Below the pieces are notes generated by a model. The model had not been told where the DNA came from and ran no database searches. It saw only the letters and a list, made by a program, of their open reading frames with translations. Below, piece by piece: positions 8,087 through 17,488 of a stretch of DNA of 64,000 nt. The translations under genes were made by a program, and so were the position numbers. Position 1 is the first letter of the stretch, and every line of letters begins with the position of its first letter. Source of the DNA: Aliarcobacter faecis (GTDB lineage: Bacteria; Campylobacterota; Campylobacteria; Campylobacterales; Arcobacteraceae). The stretch lies in the NCBI RefSeq assembly GCF_013201705.1, contig NZ_CP053837.1:2170001-2234000 (forward strand). The letters are read 5' to 3'.

Positions 8087-11000
8087 TATACATTATAATA
8101 ATTTGCCTCTTTGTTATGAATTACTATTGCACAAGTTGTCTGTTCTGGATGCATTTGAAAAGTTTCACTAAGTTCTATTCCAAACTGTTCGGGATTTAAT
8201 AAATCAAAAATATCTCTGTTTTGACTTAAATCTGGACAAGCAGCATATCCAGGAGAGTATCTACATCCAATGTACTGTTTCATTTGAACATCACTTAATT
8301 TATGCCCCTCTTTTGGAACTATATTTAAATCAAGTCTTATTTGTTTATGTAAAACTTCTGCTAAAGCTTCAGCTAATTCAACTCCAAGTCCATGAATTTG
8401 GTAATATTTTGTGAACTCTCCTTTATTATAAAACTCTCTTTCATAATCTGTTATTTTAAGCCCCGTAGAAGCAAGTGTAAATGCTACAACATCAAGTCTA
8501 TCATTTGCAAAAAAATCAGCTATACATCTAAAAGGTTTTCTTCTTTGTCGTGGGAATTCCATAACTTTTATAGCTTCACTTAAAGGTGGTACATTTTTTG
8601 CTTCTTCAAGATTATTAAAAAGATATTTTTTATCAAAAATATAAAGTTTATTATCATTTGAAATACAAGGAAAATACTCATAAATAGCTATTGGATCATG
8701 AACTTTTTTACTTATTAACTCCTCTTTTAAAGCTTCATAAGCCGGTTCAACAACTTCTCTTTCATACTTCATAAATGATTCGGGTGTCTGTTTACCTCTT
8801 TTATATCCCCATCTTTGTCTAAATAAAACCCTATGATTTATCCAAGAAAATATAAGTTCTCTATCTAGTTCATCACCTTTTTTAGCCACCCTATTCCAAT
8901 AAGGAGGAACTACAAAATCTCTTTTTGGCATTTGTATCTCTTCATAAGGTGGTATTATAACCTCCTCTTCTTCCTCTTTATTCTCAACTTCAATTTTCTC
9001 TATTAAATCAGCTGCTAATTTTGTATCAAGCTCTCCACCTTTTTCAATTCTTTGCATACCAATAACACCATCAAAAGCATCACGACAATAAAAAATTGGT
9101 CCATCATAAATAGTTCTACAATACTCATCTACAAAATTTTTCGTTAATGCTGCTCCACCAAGAAGTACAGGGATTTTAACTCCTAGTTTTTGTAACTCTT
9201 CAAGATTCTCTTTCATAACAGCTGTACTTTTTACTAAAAGCCCACTCATTCCTAAAGCATCTGCATTATGCTCTTTTGCAGCTTCTAAAAATGAGTTTAA
9301 ATCTGCTTTTATTCCAATATTAATTATCTTAAATCCATTATTACTTAAAATAATATCAACTAAATTTTTTCCAACATCATGAACATCACCCTTTACAGTT
9401 CCTATAACCATAGTTGTTTCAGTTGTTTTTTCTTGTTTTGGTAAAAATGGATTTAAACTATCAACTGTTGCTTTCATAGTCTCTGCACTTTGAAGTACAA
9501 AAGGAAGCTGCATTTGTCCACTTCCAAAAAGTTCTCCAATTACCTTCATACCATCAATTAACCACTCATTTACTATTACCTCAGGAGCTATTGTATCTTT
9601 TAGCTCTAATACAAGGGGTAACATTCGCTCTTTATCTCCATCAAGTAAAAGTTTTTTTACCTTATCAATTGGTTCAAGCTGTTGATACTCTTCATCACTT
9701 TGTTCATCTTGATTTGCTACATTTGAGAAATGCTCTATAAACTTAAATAGTGGGTCACCCTCTTCTTGATTATTAAAAATCAAATCATCACAAGCTTTTC
9801 TATCTTCAGGGCTTATTTTATTTAATGGAATTATATGCTTTACATTTACTATTGCACTTGTAAGCCCTGCTTTTACACAATGGTCTAAGTAAATAGAGTT
9901 TAAATAGATTCTAGTATTTGCATCAAGTCCAAAAGAGATATTTGATAAACCTAAAGTTGTTCCAGATTCTGGATGACGAAGCTGAAACTCTCTTATTGCT
10001 TCCATAGTATCAATTCCAGCATTTCTATACTCATCATCACCTGAACCAATAGTAAAAGTAAGCATATCAAAAACTAAATCGGCTGGGTCAAATCCATGTC
10101 TATTTACACATAAATCAAAAATTCTCTCTGCAACTTCTAGTTTTCGCTTCTTATCTTTTGCCATTCCAATTTCATCAATTACAAGACAAACTAAAGCTGC
10201 TCCAAATCTTTTAGCCAAGGAGCAAACAGCATCAAACTTCTCTTCTCCATCTTCTAAATTTACAGAGTTTATAATACATCTTCCACCAATTTGTTTTAGT
10301 GCTGCTTCAAGTGCTTTTATTTGAGTCGAATCAGGCATTAAAGGAAGTGAAATTTTTTGAGAGTATAAAGCTACAACTTTATCCATATCCCCTGTTTCAT
10401 CTCGTCCAGCAAATCCAACTGAAACATCTATTACATGAGCTCCAGCACGAACTTGTTGTTGAGCTACACTAAGTGTTCCTTCATAATCATTTGCTTTTAA
10501 AAGTTCTCTAAAAGCTTTACTCCCTGTTGCATTACTTCTTTCACCAATTAAAAGTGGTGCTGGTTCTTGTTTTAATGGAACAATATTAAAAAGTGATGCC
10601 AAAGAAGCTTTTAAAAAGCCTTGAGGTTTTTTTGGAATTATTCCTTTAACTGCACTACTTAACGCCTTTATATGTTCAGGTGTTGTTCCACAACATCCAC
10701 CTAAGAATGCAACACCATTTATATCTAAAAACCCTTTTTGTAGAGTTGTAAACTCTTCTGCTTGCATTGGATAATAACTTTTGCCACCCCTATTTTGAGG
10801 AAGTCCTGCATTTGCATGAACTGAAATAGGAAATTTTGATACTTCACTAAGACTTTTTACATGCTTTTGAACTTGAAGTGGTCCTGTTCCACAATTAAAC
10901 CCTAAAGATAAAATATTAAATGGTTTTAAAATAGCTGCAATAGTTTGTGCATCAGTTCCAATTAACATTGTTCCATTTAACTCAATCGTAACTGATACCA

Positions 11001-11559
11001 TAATTGGAATTTGTGGTGCTACATCATTTAATGCATGAAGCCCTGCTTTTATTTGAAGTGGGTCTTGACAAGTTTCAAGTAAAAAAACATCTGTTCCTCC
11101 ATCAGCTAAACCTTGTGCCATAATTTTATAGCCCTCATACATCTCATCATAAGTAATATGACCTAAAGATGGTAGTTTTGTTCCTGGTCCAACAGAAGCT
11201 AATACAAATTTTGGCTCATCTTTTGTGTCATATTTTGATATTGCTTTTTTAGCTTGAAGAGCAGCTAATTTTGATAATTCATAACTTAAATGCCCTATTT
11301 CATACTCATCTAAAACCCAAGGCATAGAACCAAAAGTGTTTGTACTTATAAAGTTAGCACCTGCTTTGGCATAATTTTCATAAATCTCTTCCAAAATATC
11401 TGGAGCTGTAAGATTTAATAGTTCATTACAACCTTCTAAATCTTTTCCTTCATATTGCCAAAACTCACTTTTAATCTCTCTTGATTGAAGCTGTGTTCCC
11501 ATAGCTCCATCTATTATTAAAACTCTATTTTGTATTAAATCTTTAATTTTTTCTAACAT
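8086..11559 (-). CDS. metH: Cobalamin-dependent methionine synthase
   Basis: 1157 residues, slightly shorter than the E. coli enzyme. It transfers methyl from 5-methyl-THF through cobalamin to homocysteine. Domains in order: homocysteine-binding (DGAMGTQLQ at the N-terminus; zinc ligands in GFNCGTGP at about 222 and GGCCGTTPEH at about 287-288), pterin-binding (LLIGERSNATGSKAFREL, about 335-600), the B12 cap, B12-binding with the DxHxxG motif in GDVHDVGKN (His about 725), an acidic linker (VENKEEEEEVIIPP) and the SAM-binding reactivation domain (RYSPGYAACPDLSQN near the C-terminus). All key residues look intact. Its ATG overlaps the stop of the upstream methyltransferase as TAATG. I see no cobalamin riboswitch upstream. 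Confidence 0.97.
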   Translation of the reverse strand: MLEKIKDLIQNRVLIIDGAMGTQLQSREIKSEFWQYEGKDLEGCNELLNLTAPDILEEIYENYAKAGANFISTNTFGSMPWVLDEYEIGHLSYELSKLAALQAKKAISKYDTKDEPKFVLASVGPGTKLPSLGHITYDEMYEGYKIMAQGLADGGTDVFLLETCQDPLQIKAGLHALNDVAPQIPIMVSVTIELNGTMLIGTDAQTIAAILKPFNILSLGFNCGTGPLQVQKHVKSLSEVSKFPISVHANAGLPQNRGGKSYYPMQAEEFTTLQKGFLDINGVAFLGGCCGTTPEHIKALSSAVKGIIPKKPQGFLKASLASLFNIVPLKQEPAPLLIGERSNATGSKAFRELLKANDYEGTLSVAQQQVRAGAHVIDVSVGFAGRDETGDMDKVVALYSQKISLPLMPDSTQIKALEAALKQIGGRCIINSVNLEDGEEKFDAVCSLAKRFGAALVCLVIDEIGMAKDKKRKLEVAERIFDLCVNRHGFDPADLVFDMLTFTIGSGDDEYRNAGIDTMEAIREFQLRHPESGTTLGLSNISFGLDANTRIYLNSIYLDHCVKAGLTSAIVNVKHIIPLNKISPEDRKACDDLIFNNQEEGDPLFKFIEHFSNVANQDEQSDEEYQQLEPIDKVKKLLLDGDKERMLPLVLELKDTIAPEVIVNEWLIDGMKVIGELFGSGQMQLPFVLQSAETMKATVDSLNPFLPKQEKTTETTMVIGTVKGDVHDVGKNLVDIILSNNGFKIINIGIKADLNSFLEAAKEHNADALGMSGLLVKSTAVMKENLEELQKLGVKIPVLLGGAALTKNFVDEYCRTIYDGPIFYCRDAFDGVIGMQRIEKGGELDTKLAADLIEKIEVENKEEEEEVIIPPYEEIQMPKRDFVVPPYWNRVAKKGDELDRELIFSWINHRVLFRQRWGYKRGKQTPESFMKYEREVVEPAYEALKEELISKKVHDPIAIYEYFPCISNDNKLYIFDKKYLFNNLEEAKNVPPLSEAIKVMEFPRQRRKPFRCIADFFANDRLDVVAFTLASTGLKITDYEREFYNKGEFTKYYQIHGLGVELAEALAEVLHKQIRLDLNIVPKEGHKLSDVQMKQYIGCRYSPGYAACPDLSQNRDIFDLLNPEQFGIELSETFQMHPEQTTCAIVIHNKEANYYNV

Positions 11560-12161
11560 TAATTCTCTTTTTTAATTATAACTCTTATAACACTTGCCAA
11601 TCCTTGATGCCCATCACCTTCATCAAGAACAACAATTTCTTCTTTTATATCTTTCTTAAAATCTATAAAATAATTATTAAAATCTTCTACATTATATAAA
11701 AAGTCTATATCTTTTGGTCCACCACTATTATAATTAAGCTGCTCTTTTGAAAAAAACTCACCAATAAAATATCCACCAATAGTTAAACTATTTTCAATTT
11801 TTTTTAATAACTCTTTTAAATAATCTTTATGCATATGAAGATATGAAATCAATATTACATCATATTTCTCAGAATTTTGCCAACTATTCAAATCTATACA
11901 AAAAGTTTTTATATTTAAATTTTCATTTTGAGCTCTTTTTTGAAGTTTTGCTAAAGCAACATCTGAACTATCAATAGCTGTTACATCAAATCCTTCTTTT
12001 GCAAAAAAAATTGCATTTCTTCCTTCTCCCTCTCCTAGACATAAAATTCTCATATTTTTTTCAAATTTATTAATATTTGAAGCTAAAAATTCATTTGCTT
12101 TTAAACCATAAAGAAAATCATCATTTTTAAACTTATTATTCCAAAACTCTTTTTGATTCAT
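11559..12161 (-). CDS. Class I SAM-dependent methyltransferase (TehB-like)
   Basis: 200 residues. The class I methyltransferase core is clear: motif I ILCLGEGEGRNAIFFAKEGF (about 38-57), the acidic residue ending strand 2 (VTAIDSS), then KYDVILISYLHMHKDYLKELL and GGYFIGEFFSKEQL. N-terminal WNNKFKNDDFLYGLKANEFL matches TehB/thiopurine-type methyltransferases (W-x2-rf...yg..pn.fL). The substrate cannot be told from sequence. It overlaps metH by 1 nt, so the SAM-using enzyme and the methionine synthase are coupled; whether that is functional is inference. Confidence 0.8.
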   Translation of the reverse strand: MNQKEFWNNKFKNDDFLYGLKANEFLASNINKFEKNMRILCLGEGEGRNAIFFAKEGFDVTAIDSSDVALAKLQKRAQNENLNIKTFCIDLNSWQNSEKYDVILISYLHMHKDYLKELLKKIENSLTIGGYFIGEFFSKEQLNYNSGGPKDIDFLYNVEDFNNYFIDFKKDIKEEIVVLDEGDGHQGLASVIRVIIKKEN

Positions 12162-12218
12162 CTATTTACCTTATAATATAATTTTTAATAATTTATTATT
12201 AATATAATATCTAAAACT

Positions 12219-12812
12219 TTATTGAATATTCTCATAAGTACAATCTGAAATAACTTCATCAATCAAAGTAATATACCACTCATTCTCAATATATGTTAGA
12301 TAAAATACAATATTATTTGTAATTATTACTTGATAGCTATCTTTGAGAGTATCTCTTATTTTATCTTCTAAATTTAATTTTAAAGCTATATTTTTAAAAT
12401 TCTCATTTACAAAAACTCCTTCTTTACTCCAACCATAAGATGAATCTTTTTCTGCTTTACAAACAAAACTTATATTTTCAAAACTTATATTTTCATTTGG
12501 AATATAATTATCTATTTCTTCAAAAGTTTTACTATGTTCATAACTTAATTGTTCACTCTTATCATCTATAAATACTCGGTAAATTCCAAAATCTTGTTTT
12601 ATATATTTATCATTTAAATAACTACTATTTGAAGTTTTTATTAATAGAACAATATTATTTAATATAACTTTTAACTTATCTTTTTTTTCTTGCTTAACTA
12701 ATTCTATTTTTTCTTTTTCAAATTTTATTTTCTGATCTTCAATAATTTTTTGATTTTTTGCACAAGAACTAAAAAACAATATTAAAAAAATTAAAAATAT
12801 ATTTTTCTTCAT
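12219..12812 (-). CDS. Hypothetical lipoprotein
   Basis: 197 residues from ATG 12812, which has GGAAAAAG just upstream; the in-frame ATG at 12824 has no ribosome site. The N-terminus is a lipoprotein signal with lipobox FFSSC (Cys about 18), followed by a Lys/Glu-rich helix and a C-terminal alpha/beta domain (DSYQVIITNNIVFYLTYIENEWYITLID). No family is recognised. It precedes the methyltransferase-metH pair on the same strand after a 57 bp gap. Confidence 0.7.
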   Translation of the reverse strand: MKKNIFLIFLILFFSSCAKNQKIIEDQKIKFEKEKIELVKQEKKDKLKVILNNIVLLIKTSNSSYLNDKYIKQDFGIYRVFIDDKSEQLSYEHSKTFEEIDNYIPNENISFENISFVCKAEKDSSYGWSKEGVFVNENFKNIALKLNLEDKIRDTLKDSYQVIITNNIVFYLTYIENEWYITLIDEVISDCTYENIQ

Positions 12813-12923
12813 AACTTTTTCCATAAATTTATTTTAATAATACATCTTTTTTTCTTAATCTCTATTTTTAATATGTTTTAGATAAAATATTATGTAAAAA
12901 TTTATTTATAGGAAATAATTAAA

Positions 12924-13844
12924 ATGACTGAATCAAAATATATCTGGATGGATGGTGAATTTACTCCTTGGCAAGATGCAAAAGTACATGTTTTAAGCCA
13001 TACTTTACACTATGGAAATGGTGCAATTGAAGGAACAAAAGCTTATAAAACTGTTGATGGAAAATGTGCTATTTTTAAATTAAATGAACATACTCAAAGA
13101 CTTTTAAACTCTTCTAAAATGACTTTAATGAATGTTCCTTTTTCACTTGAAGAGTTAAATAAAGCTCAAGTTGAATTACTCCAAAAAAATGAACTTACAA
13201 ATGGAGCTTATTTAAGACCTTTAGTATATTTAGGTTATGGTGTAATGGGACTTTACCACAAAGATGCACCTGTTAAAGTAAGTATATCAGCATGGGAATG
13301 GGGAGCTTATTTAGGAGAAGAGGGGCTTAAAAAAGGTGTTAGAGTTAAAATCTCTTCATTTACAAGAACTCCAAATACTTCAGGTATGGGAAAAGCAAAA
13401 TCTGTTGCAAATTATATGAACTCTCAAATGGCAAAATATGAAGCTGTTGAAGCTGGATATGATGAAGCTCTTTTAAGAGATGATCAAGGATATATTGCTG
13501 AAGCTAGTGGAGCTTGTTTCTTTATCGTTAAAGATGGAAAACTTATCTCTCCACCAAATGATAACTCTTTAGAGTCAATTACACAAGCAACTGTTATTGA
13601 ACTTGCAAATGATTTTGGAATTGAAGTTATTAGAAGAAGAATAACTAGAGAAGAGATTTATGTAGCTGATGAAGCATTCTTTACTGGAACTGCTGCTGAA
13701 ATTACTCCAATTAGAGAAGTTGATGCAAGAGTTATTGGTTGTGGAAGTAGAGGAAGTGTTACAGAAAAATTACAAACTGCATATTTTGATGTAGTTACTG
13801 GTAAAAATGAAAAATATATTAAATATTTAACATACATTAACTAA
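12924..13844 (+). CDS. ilvE: Branched-chain amino acid aminotransferase
   Basis: 306 residues, the standard IlvE length. It is a PLP fold-type IV enzyme that makes Leu, Ile and Val from their 2-oxo acids. It shows YIWMDGEFTPWQDAKVHVLSH and HYGNGAIEGTKAY at the N-terminus, the PLP-lysine segment GMGKAKSVANYMNSQ (about 152-166), GYDEALLRD, EASGACFFIV and the C-terminal FFTGTAAEITPI loop that marks IlvE rather than D-amino-acid aminotransferase. TAGGAAAT precedes the ATG. It is divergent from the lipoprotein gene. Confidence 0.95.
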   Translation: MTESKYIWMDGEFTPWQDAKVHVLSHTLHYGNGAIEGTKAYKTVDGKCAIFKLNEHTQRLLNSSKMTLMNVPFSLEELNKAQVELLQKNELTNGAYLRPLVYLGYGVMGLYHKDAPVKVSISAWEWGAYLGEEGLKKGVRVKISSFTRTPNTSGMGKAKSVANYMNSQMAKYEAVEAGYDEALLRDDQGYIAEASGACFFIVKDGKLISPPNDNSLESITQATVIELANDFGIEVIRRRITREEIYVADEAFFTGTAAEITPIREVDARVIGCGSRGSVTEKLQTAYFDVVTGKNEKYIKYLTYIN

Positions 13845-13884
13845 TATTTAGTAGCATAAGCAAAAAATAAAATTAAGGAAGAAT

Positions 13885-14967
13885 ATGCCAATAGACAACG
13901 ACTATTTTAAAAACAGACAACAAAATAATACAAATAAACCAAATGGTGGCGGTGGTGGGAATTTTCAACCACCATTTGAAACTCCAGAGTTTTTCAAAAA
14001 TTTTGGGAAAAAAGCTGGAATGCTTTATGTTGTTATAATTATTATTGGGGCTTTGTTTTTATTTAAGCCATTTGTTATTATTGAATCAGGGCAAGTTGGA
14101 ATCAAATCAACAACTGGAAAATATGACGAACATCCATTAAATCCAGGATTCCACTTCTTTATTCCAGGAATTCAAAAAGTTATTGTTGTTGATACAAAAG
14201 TTAGACTTTTAAACTATAGAAGTGTTGAAGAGATAAGTGGATTTGATCCAAGTATTAAAATAAATGGAGCTATTAGTGTTCTTGACTCTAGAGGTTTACC
14301 TGTTTCTATTGAATTAACAGTTCAATATAAATTAATTGCAGAAGGAGCACCTCAAACAATTGCTACTTGGGGACTTTCATGGGAAGATAAAATTGTAAAT
14401 CCTGTTGTAAGAAATGTTGTAAGAAATGTTGTTGGAGGATATAATGCAGAAGTTCTACCAATGCAAAGAAATGAAGTTGCTTCTAAACTTGATTCTTTAA
14501 TAAAAGAACAAGTTACTGAATTAGCTCAAGGTTCTGTTACTATTGAATCTGTTCAATTAAGAGAGATTGTTTTACCAGAAAAAATCAAAGAGCAAATTGA
14601 AAGAGTTCAAATAGCAAATCAAGAGGCTGAAAGAGTTAGATACGAAGTTCAAAGAGCAAAACAAGAAGCTGAAAAAAGAGCAGCACTTGCAAGTGGAGAA
14701 GCTGAAGCAAAAAGAATAGAAGCTCAAGGTAAAGCTGATGCGGTTACAATTGAAGCAAAAGCACAATCAGAAGCAAATAAAGTTATTGCGGAATCTTTAA
14801 CACCAAATCTTTTACAGATGCAACAAATTGAAGTTCAAGGAAAATTCAATGAAGCTCTAAGAGAGAATAAAGATGCAAAAATTTTCTTAACTCCTGGTGG
14901 CGCTACTCCAAATATTTGGGTTGATACAAAAGATAAAAATAGAGATACTGTAGTAAATCAAAAATAG
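13885..14967 (+). CDS. SPFH/prohibitin-family membrane protein
   Basis: 360 residues. A Gly-rich, polar N-terminus (about 1-40) precedes one membrane helix (MLYVVIIIIGALFLFKPFVII, about 46-66). The SPFH domain follows (QVGIKSTTGKYDEHPLNPGF, then VDTKVRLLNYRSVEEISG), and then a long Ala/Glu/Lys coiled coil (about 235-310, RVQIANQEAERVRYEVQRAK). The order matches bacterial prohibitin/HflK-like proteins that scaffold membrane microdomains or FtsH. The extracytoplasmic topology is inferred from the family. AAGGAAG precedes ATG. It follows ilvE by 40 nt and ends at a strong terminator. Confidence 0.88.
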   Translation: MPIDNDYFKNRQQNNTNKPNGGGGGNFQPPFETPEFFKNFGKKAGMLYVVIIIIGALFLFKPFVIIESGQVGIKSTTGKYDEHPLNPGFHFFIPGIQKVIVVDTKVRLLNYRSVEEISGFDPSIKINGAISVLDSRGLPVSIELTVQYKLIAEGAPQTIATWGLSWEDKIVNPVVRNVVRNVVGGYNAEVLPMQRNEVASKLDSLIKEQVTELAQGSVTIESVQLREIVLPEKIKEQIERVQIANQEAERVRYEVQRAKQEAEKRAALASGEAEAKRIEAQGKADAVTIEAKAQSEANKVIAESLTPNLLQMQQIEVQGKFNEALRENKDAKIFLTPGGATPNIWVDTKDKNRDTVVNQK

Positions 14968-14978
14968 TTTATTTTAAT

Positions 14979-15004
14979 AAAGGAGAGTAAAATCTCCTTT
15001 TTTT
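14979..15004 (+). terminator. Rho-independent terminator after the SPFH gene
   Basis: The 8 bp stem AAAGGAGA / TCTCCTTT with loop GTAAAA is followed directly by a run of T. Confidence 0.85.
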
Positions 15005-15046
15005 CTGATAAAAATCAAAATCTACTAAAATTAAAGGTACAAATCA

Positions 15047-15727
15047 ATGGAACAATTAAATAAAATCGATTGGAAAAAAATGGATAATTTAATTCCTGTT
15101 ATTACTCAAGAGAGTGAAACAAATGAAGTTTTAATGCTAGCATATATGAATAAAGAAGCTCTTGAACTTACAATTAAAACAGGATTTGCTCACTATTTTA
15201 GTAGAAGTAAACAAAGAATTTGGAAAAAAGGGGAGAGTTCAAATCATACTCAAAAAGTAAATGATATTTTACTAGATTGTGATAATGATACAATTTTATT
15301 AAAAGTTACGCAAGAAGGTGTTGCTTGTCACACTGGAAGAAAATCTTGTTTTTTTACAAATCTTAACTCAAATGAAATTATTGAAGATATAAAAATTGAT
15401 ACATCTACTGCTTATGGAGTAATTGATACTCTCTACCATACAATACAAGATAGAAAAAATGAAGATTCTACAAAATCTTATACCTCAAAACTTTTAAATG
15501 GAAACCAAAACTCAATGCTAAAGAAAATAGTTGAAGAAGCAGGGGAGTTTTGTTTTGCTATAAAAGATAACAATACGCCAGAAGCAATATATGAAGCAGC
15601 TGATATAACATACCATGTTTTAGTAGCACTTGCCAGCCTTAATATAAATCCTGATAGAGTAAAACAAGAACTTGCACGAAGATTTGGAATTTCAGGCATA
15701 GAAGAGAAGAATTCACGAAAAGTTTAG
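15047..15727 (+). CDS. hisIE: Bifunctional phosphoribosyl-AMP cyclohydrolase / phosphoribosyl-ATP pyrophosphatase
   Basis: 226 residues. It performs steps 2 and 3 of histidine synthesis. The N-terminal HisI half (about 1-110) shows LIPVITQESETNEVLMLAYM, FSRSKQRIWKKGESS, DCDNDTILLKV (metal-binding Asp residues) and GVACHTGRKSCFF. The C-terminal HisE half (about 120-226) shows YTSKLLNGNQNSMLKKIVEEAGEF and AADITYHVLVAL, the MazG-like metal-binding helices. Both active sites look intact. AAAGGT precedes the ATG. Confidence 0.95.
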   Translation: MEQLNKIDWKKMDNLIPVITQESETNEVLMLAYMNKEALELTIKTGFAHYFSRSKQRIWKKGESSNHTQKVNDILLDCDNDTILLKVTQEGVACHTGRKSCFFTNLNSNEIIEDIKIDTSTAYGVIDTLYHTIQDRKNEDSTKSYTSKLLNGNQNSMLKKIVEEAGEFCFAIKDNNTPEAIYEAADITYHVLVALASLNINPDRVKQELARRFGISGIEEKNSRKV

Positions 15728-15775
15728 AAAATTATTAAAATTTCTTATACAACTAAGTTGCATTTAATACTTACT

Positions 15776-15784
15776 TGTTATAAT
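15776..15784 (+). promoter_or_regulatory. Extended -10 promoter of the small zinc protein
   Basis: TGTTATAAT is a TGn-TATAAT element (hexamer 15779-15784), 32 bp before the next ATG. A TTGCAT at 15758-15763 is a possible weak -35 at a short 15 bp spacing. Confidence 0.6.
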
Positions 15785-15816
15785 TCCAACATTAAAAAAC
15801 AATTAAAGGAGTTATT

Positions 15817-16074
15817 ATGACAAATAGTTGTCAATGTTGCTCTAAAAAAATTCCTATATCAAAAGTTTTTTGTTCTGCTGAATGCAAAGAGAACTTTTTT
15901 CAAAAAATTGCAATCTCTGTACCAAAACCTTTTGTAAAAAAATTATATTTTTTCTGTAATGAAGAGCAAAAAGAGACTGAAATTAAATCGTTTGCCAAAA
16001 GACATAATTGGCATGAAGAACTTGTAACTGAAAAGATTGAAGAGTTATTTCAAGAGTATTATAAGTGTGGTTAA
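15817..16074 (+). CDS. Small protein with treble-clef-like zinc site
   Basis: 85 residues. The N-terminus holds C-x2-C-C followed by FCSAECKENFF, i.e. CQCC...C-x3-C, a pattern typical of small treble-clef zinc knuckles such as YacG or FLZ-type fingers. The rest is helical and charged (KRHNWHEELVTEKIEELFQEYYKCG). A strong AAAGGAG site precedes the ATG and it has its own promoter and terminator, so it is very likely a real gene. The exact family is not recognised; nucleic-acid or protein binding is inference. Confidence 0.75.
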   Translation: MTNSCQCCSKKIPISKVFCSAECKENFFQKIAISVPKPFVKKLYFFCNEEQKETEIKSFAKRHNWHEELVTEKIEELFQEYYKCG

Positions 16075-16101
16075 ATAAAATTTAAATTTTATTAGAATAC
16101 T

Positions 16102-16132
16102 AAAAAGGGAGAGATTTTATCTCTCCCTTTTT
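16102..16132. terminator. Bidirectional terminator between the zinc protein and mrp
   Basis: A perfect 14 bp stem AAAAAGGGAGAGAT / ATCTCTCCCTTTTT with a TTT loop gives a T-run on both strands, and the flanking genes converge on it. Confidence 0.9.
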
Positions 16133-16135
16133 CAT

Positions 16136-17311
16136 TTAGTTACATCCACAACCACTTCCACAACTTCCAGCACTTTTTTTAGCTTCATACTCTGCTTTTA
16201 TTTTTTGCCCTTCAGAAGAACAAGCACTTACACCAGCTGGCATAATTGGTTGAATTGCTTCATTTGAAACCTCATCTTCATCTTGAGCATCTAACATAGA
16301 GATTAATTTATCAGCAGCCATCATATATCTTTTTGCAGTTATTGATTCTGGTTCAAAATAAACTATTGGTTTTCCACTATCTCCACCTAATCTAATAGCT
16401 GGTTCAATTGGAAGATTTCCTAAAACTTGAGTATTATACTCTTTTGCCAACTCTTCACAAGTTCCTTTTCCAAAAATATCACTTTCTGTATTACAATTTG
16501 GGCAGATAAACCCACTCATATTTTCAATAATCCCAGCAGTTGGAATATGAAGTTTTTGGAACATATCTAAACTTCTCCTACTATCATCTAAAGCTACATG
16601 TTGTGGAGTTGTTACATTTATTCCAGCGCTAACAGGTACACTTTGAGCAAGAGTTAATTGTGCATCACCAGTTCCTGGAGGCATATCAATAAATAAAATA
16701 TCTAACTCTTCCCATAAGATATCTCTTAAAAGCTGTTGAATTGCCTTCATAATCATGGCACCTCTCCAAATAACAGCTTCTCCCTCTTTCATTAAAACAC
16801 CCATTGACATAACATCAACTCCAAAGGCATTTAATGGTTTTGCTTTATTTCCTACAACTTCAACCTCTTGCCCATTAACTCCCATCATTCTTGGAATATT
16901 GGGACCATAAATATCTGCATCTAAAATACCTACTTTTTTACCTTGCATAGCTGTTGCAATAGCTAAATTTACAGTTGTTGTTGATTTCCCAACTCCACCT
17001 TTACCACTACTTACCATTACAATCTTTTTAATTTGTGGAACAATATTTTGTCCACTTACACTATTACTTTTTTGAACTTCCTCTTTTGGTTTATTAAAAA
17101 ACAGAGTTACATTTAAATTTGGTAAAACTTTTGGGATCTCTCTTCTTAACTCATCTTCAACCTCTTTTGCAGTTGACGTAATATCCAATAATATACTACA
17201 GGCTTCTTTATCTAATTTAATATCTTTTACAAATCCAAAATCAATAATTGATTTTGAAAAACCAGGATATTTTACATTTTCTAGTGCTTTTTTGATACTT
17301 TCAATACTCAT
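16136..17311 (-). CDS. mrp: Mrp/ApbC-type iron-sulfur cluster carrier ATPase
   Basis: 391 residues. The N-terminal MIP18/DUF59 domain (about 1-75) is followed by a deviant Walker A GKGGVGKST (103-111) of the MinD/ParA P-loop class. Further motifs are LDADIYGPNIPRMMG, IDMPPGTGDAQLTLAQ and the C-x2-C metal motif CPNC (about 270), used to carry a 4Fe-4S cluster to target proteins. The C-terminus ends in a Cys-rich tail (CGSGCGC) that may add metal ligands. In Campylobacter an mrp gene also lies near ispDF, which fits the neighbourhood here. Confidence 0.94.
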   Translation of the reverse strand: MSIESIKKALENVKYPGFSKSIIDFGFVKDIKLDKEACSILLDITSTAKEVEDELRREIPKVLPNLNVTLFFNKPKEEVQKSNSVSGQNIVPQIKKIVMVSSGKGGVGKSTTTVNLAIATAMQGKKVGILDADIYGPNIPRMMGVNGQEVEVVGNKAKPLNAFGVDVMSMGVLMKEGEAVIWRGAMIMKAIQQLLRDILWEELDILFIDMPPGTGDAQLTLAQSVPVSAGINVTTPQHVALDDSRRSLDMFQKLHIPTAGIIENMSGFICPNCNTESDIFGKGTCEELAKEYNTQVLGNLPIEPAIRLGGDSGKPIVYFEPESITAKRYMMAADKLISMLDAQDEDEVSNEAIQPIMPAGVSACSSEGQKIKAEYEAKKSAGSCGSGCGCN

Positions 17312-17454
17312 AAAAATTCCTTTTTTTAATTTCCTAAAATTATATTTTAAATAGGATAATTTTTGTCTTAAATAAAAATTTTGTTATTTTACAATCATAT
17401 TATAATAATAATTAAAGCAATATATAGTTATTTATCATACAAGTAAAATTTGGA

Positions 17455-17460
17455 TATAAT
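17455..17460 (+). promoter_or_regulatory. -10 promoter element of the disrupted gene
   Basis: TTTGGATATAATAG places TATAAT about 28 bp before the TTG start at 17489, with AGGA at 17479-17482. It lies downstream of the in-frame ATG at 17450, which argues against that ATG as the start. Confidence 0.55.
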
Positions 17461-17488
17461 AGTTCTATTTATACATTTAGGATACAAT

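Noticed and set aside
8086-12161. Cobalamin or SAM riboswitch for metH
   Set aside because: The gaps upstream of the methyltransferase and lipoprotein genes are short and AT-rich, and show no riboswitch-like conserved segments.
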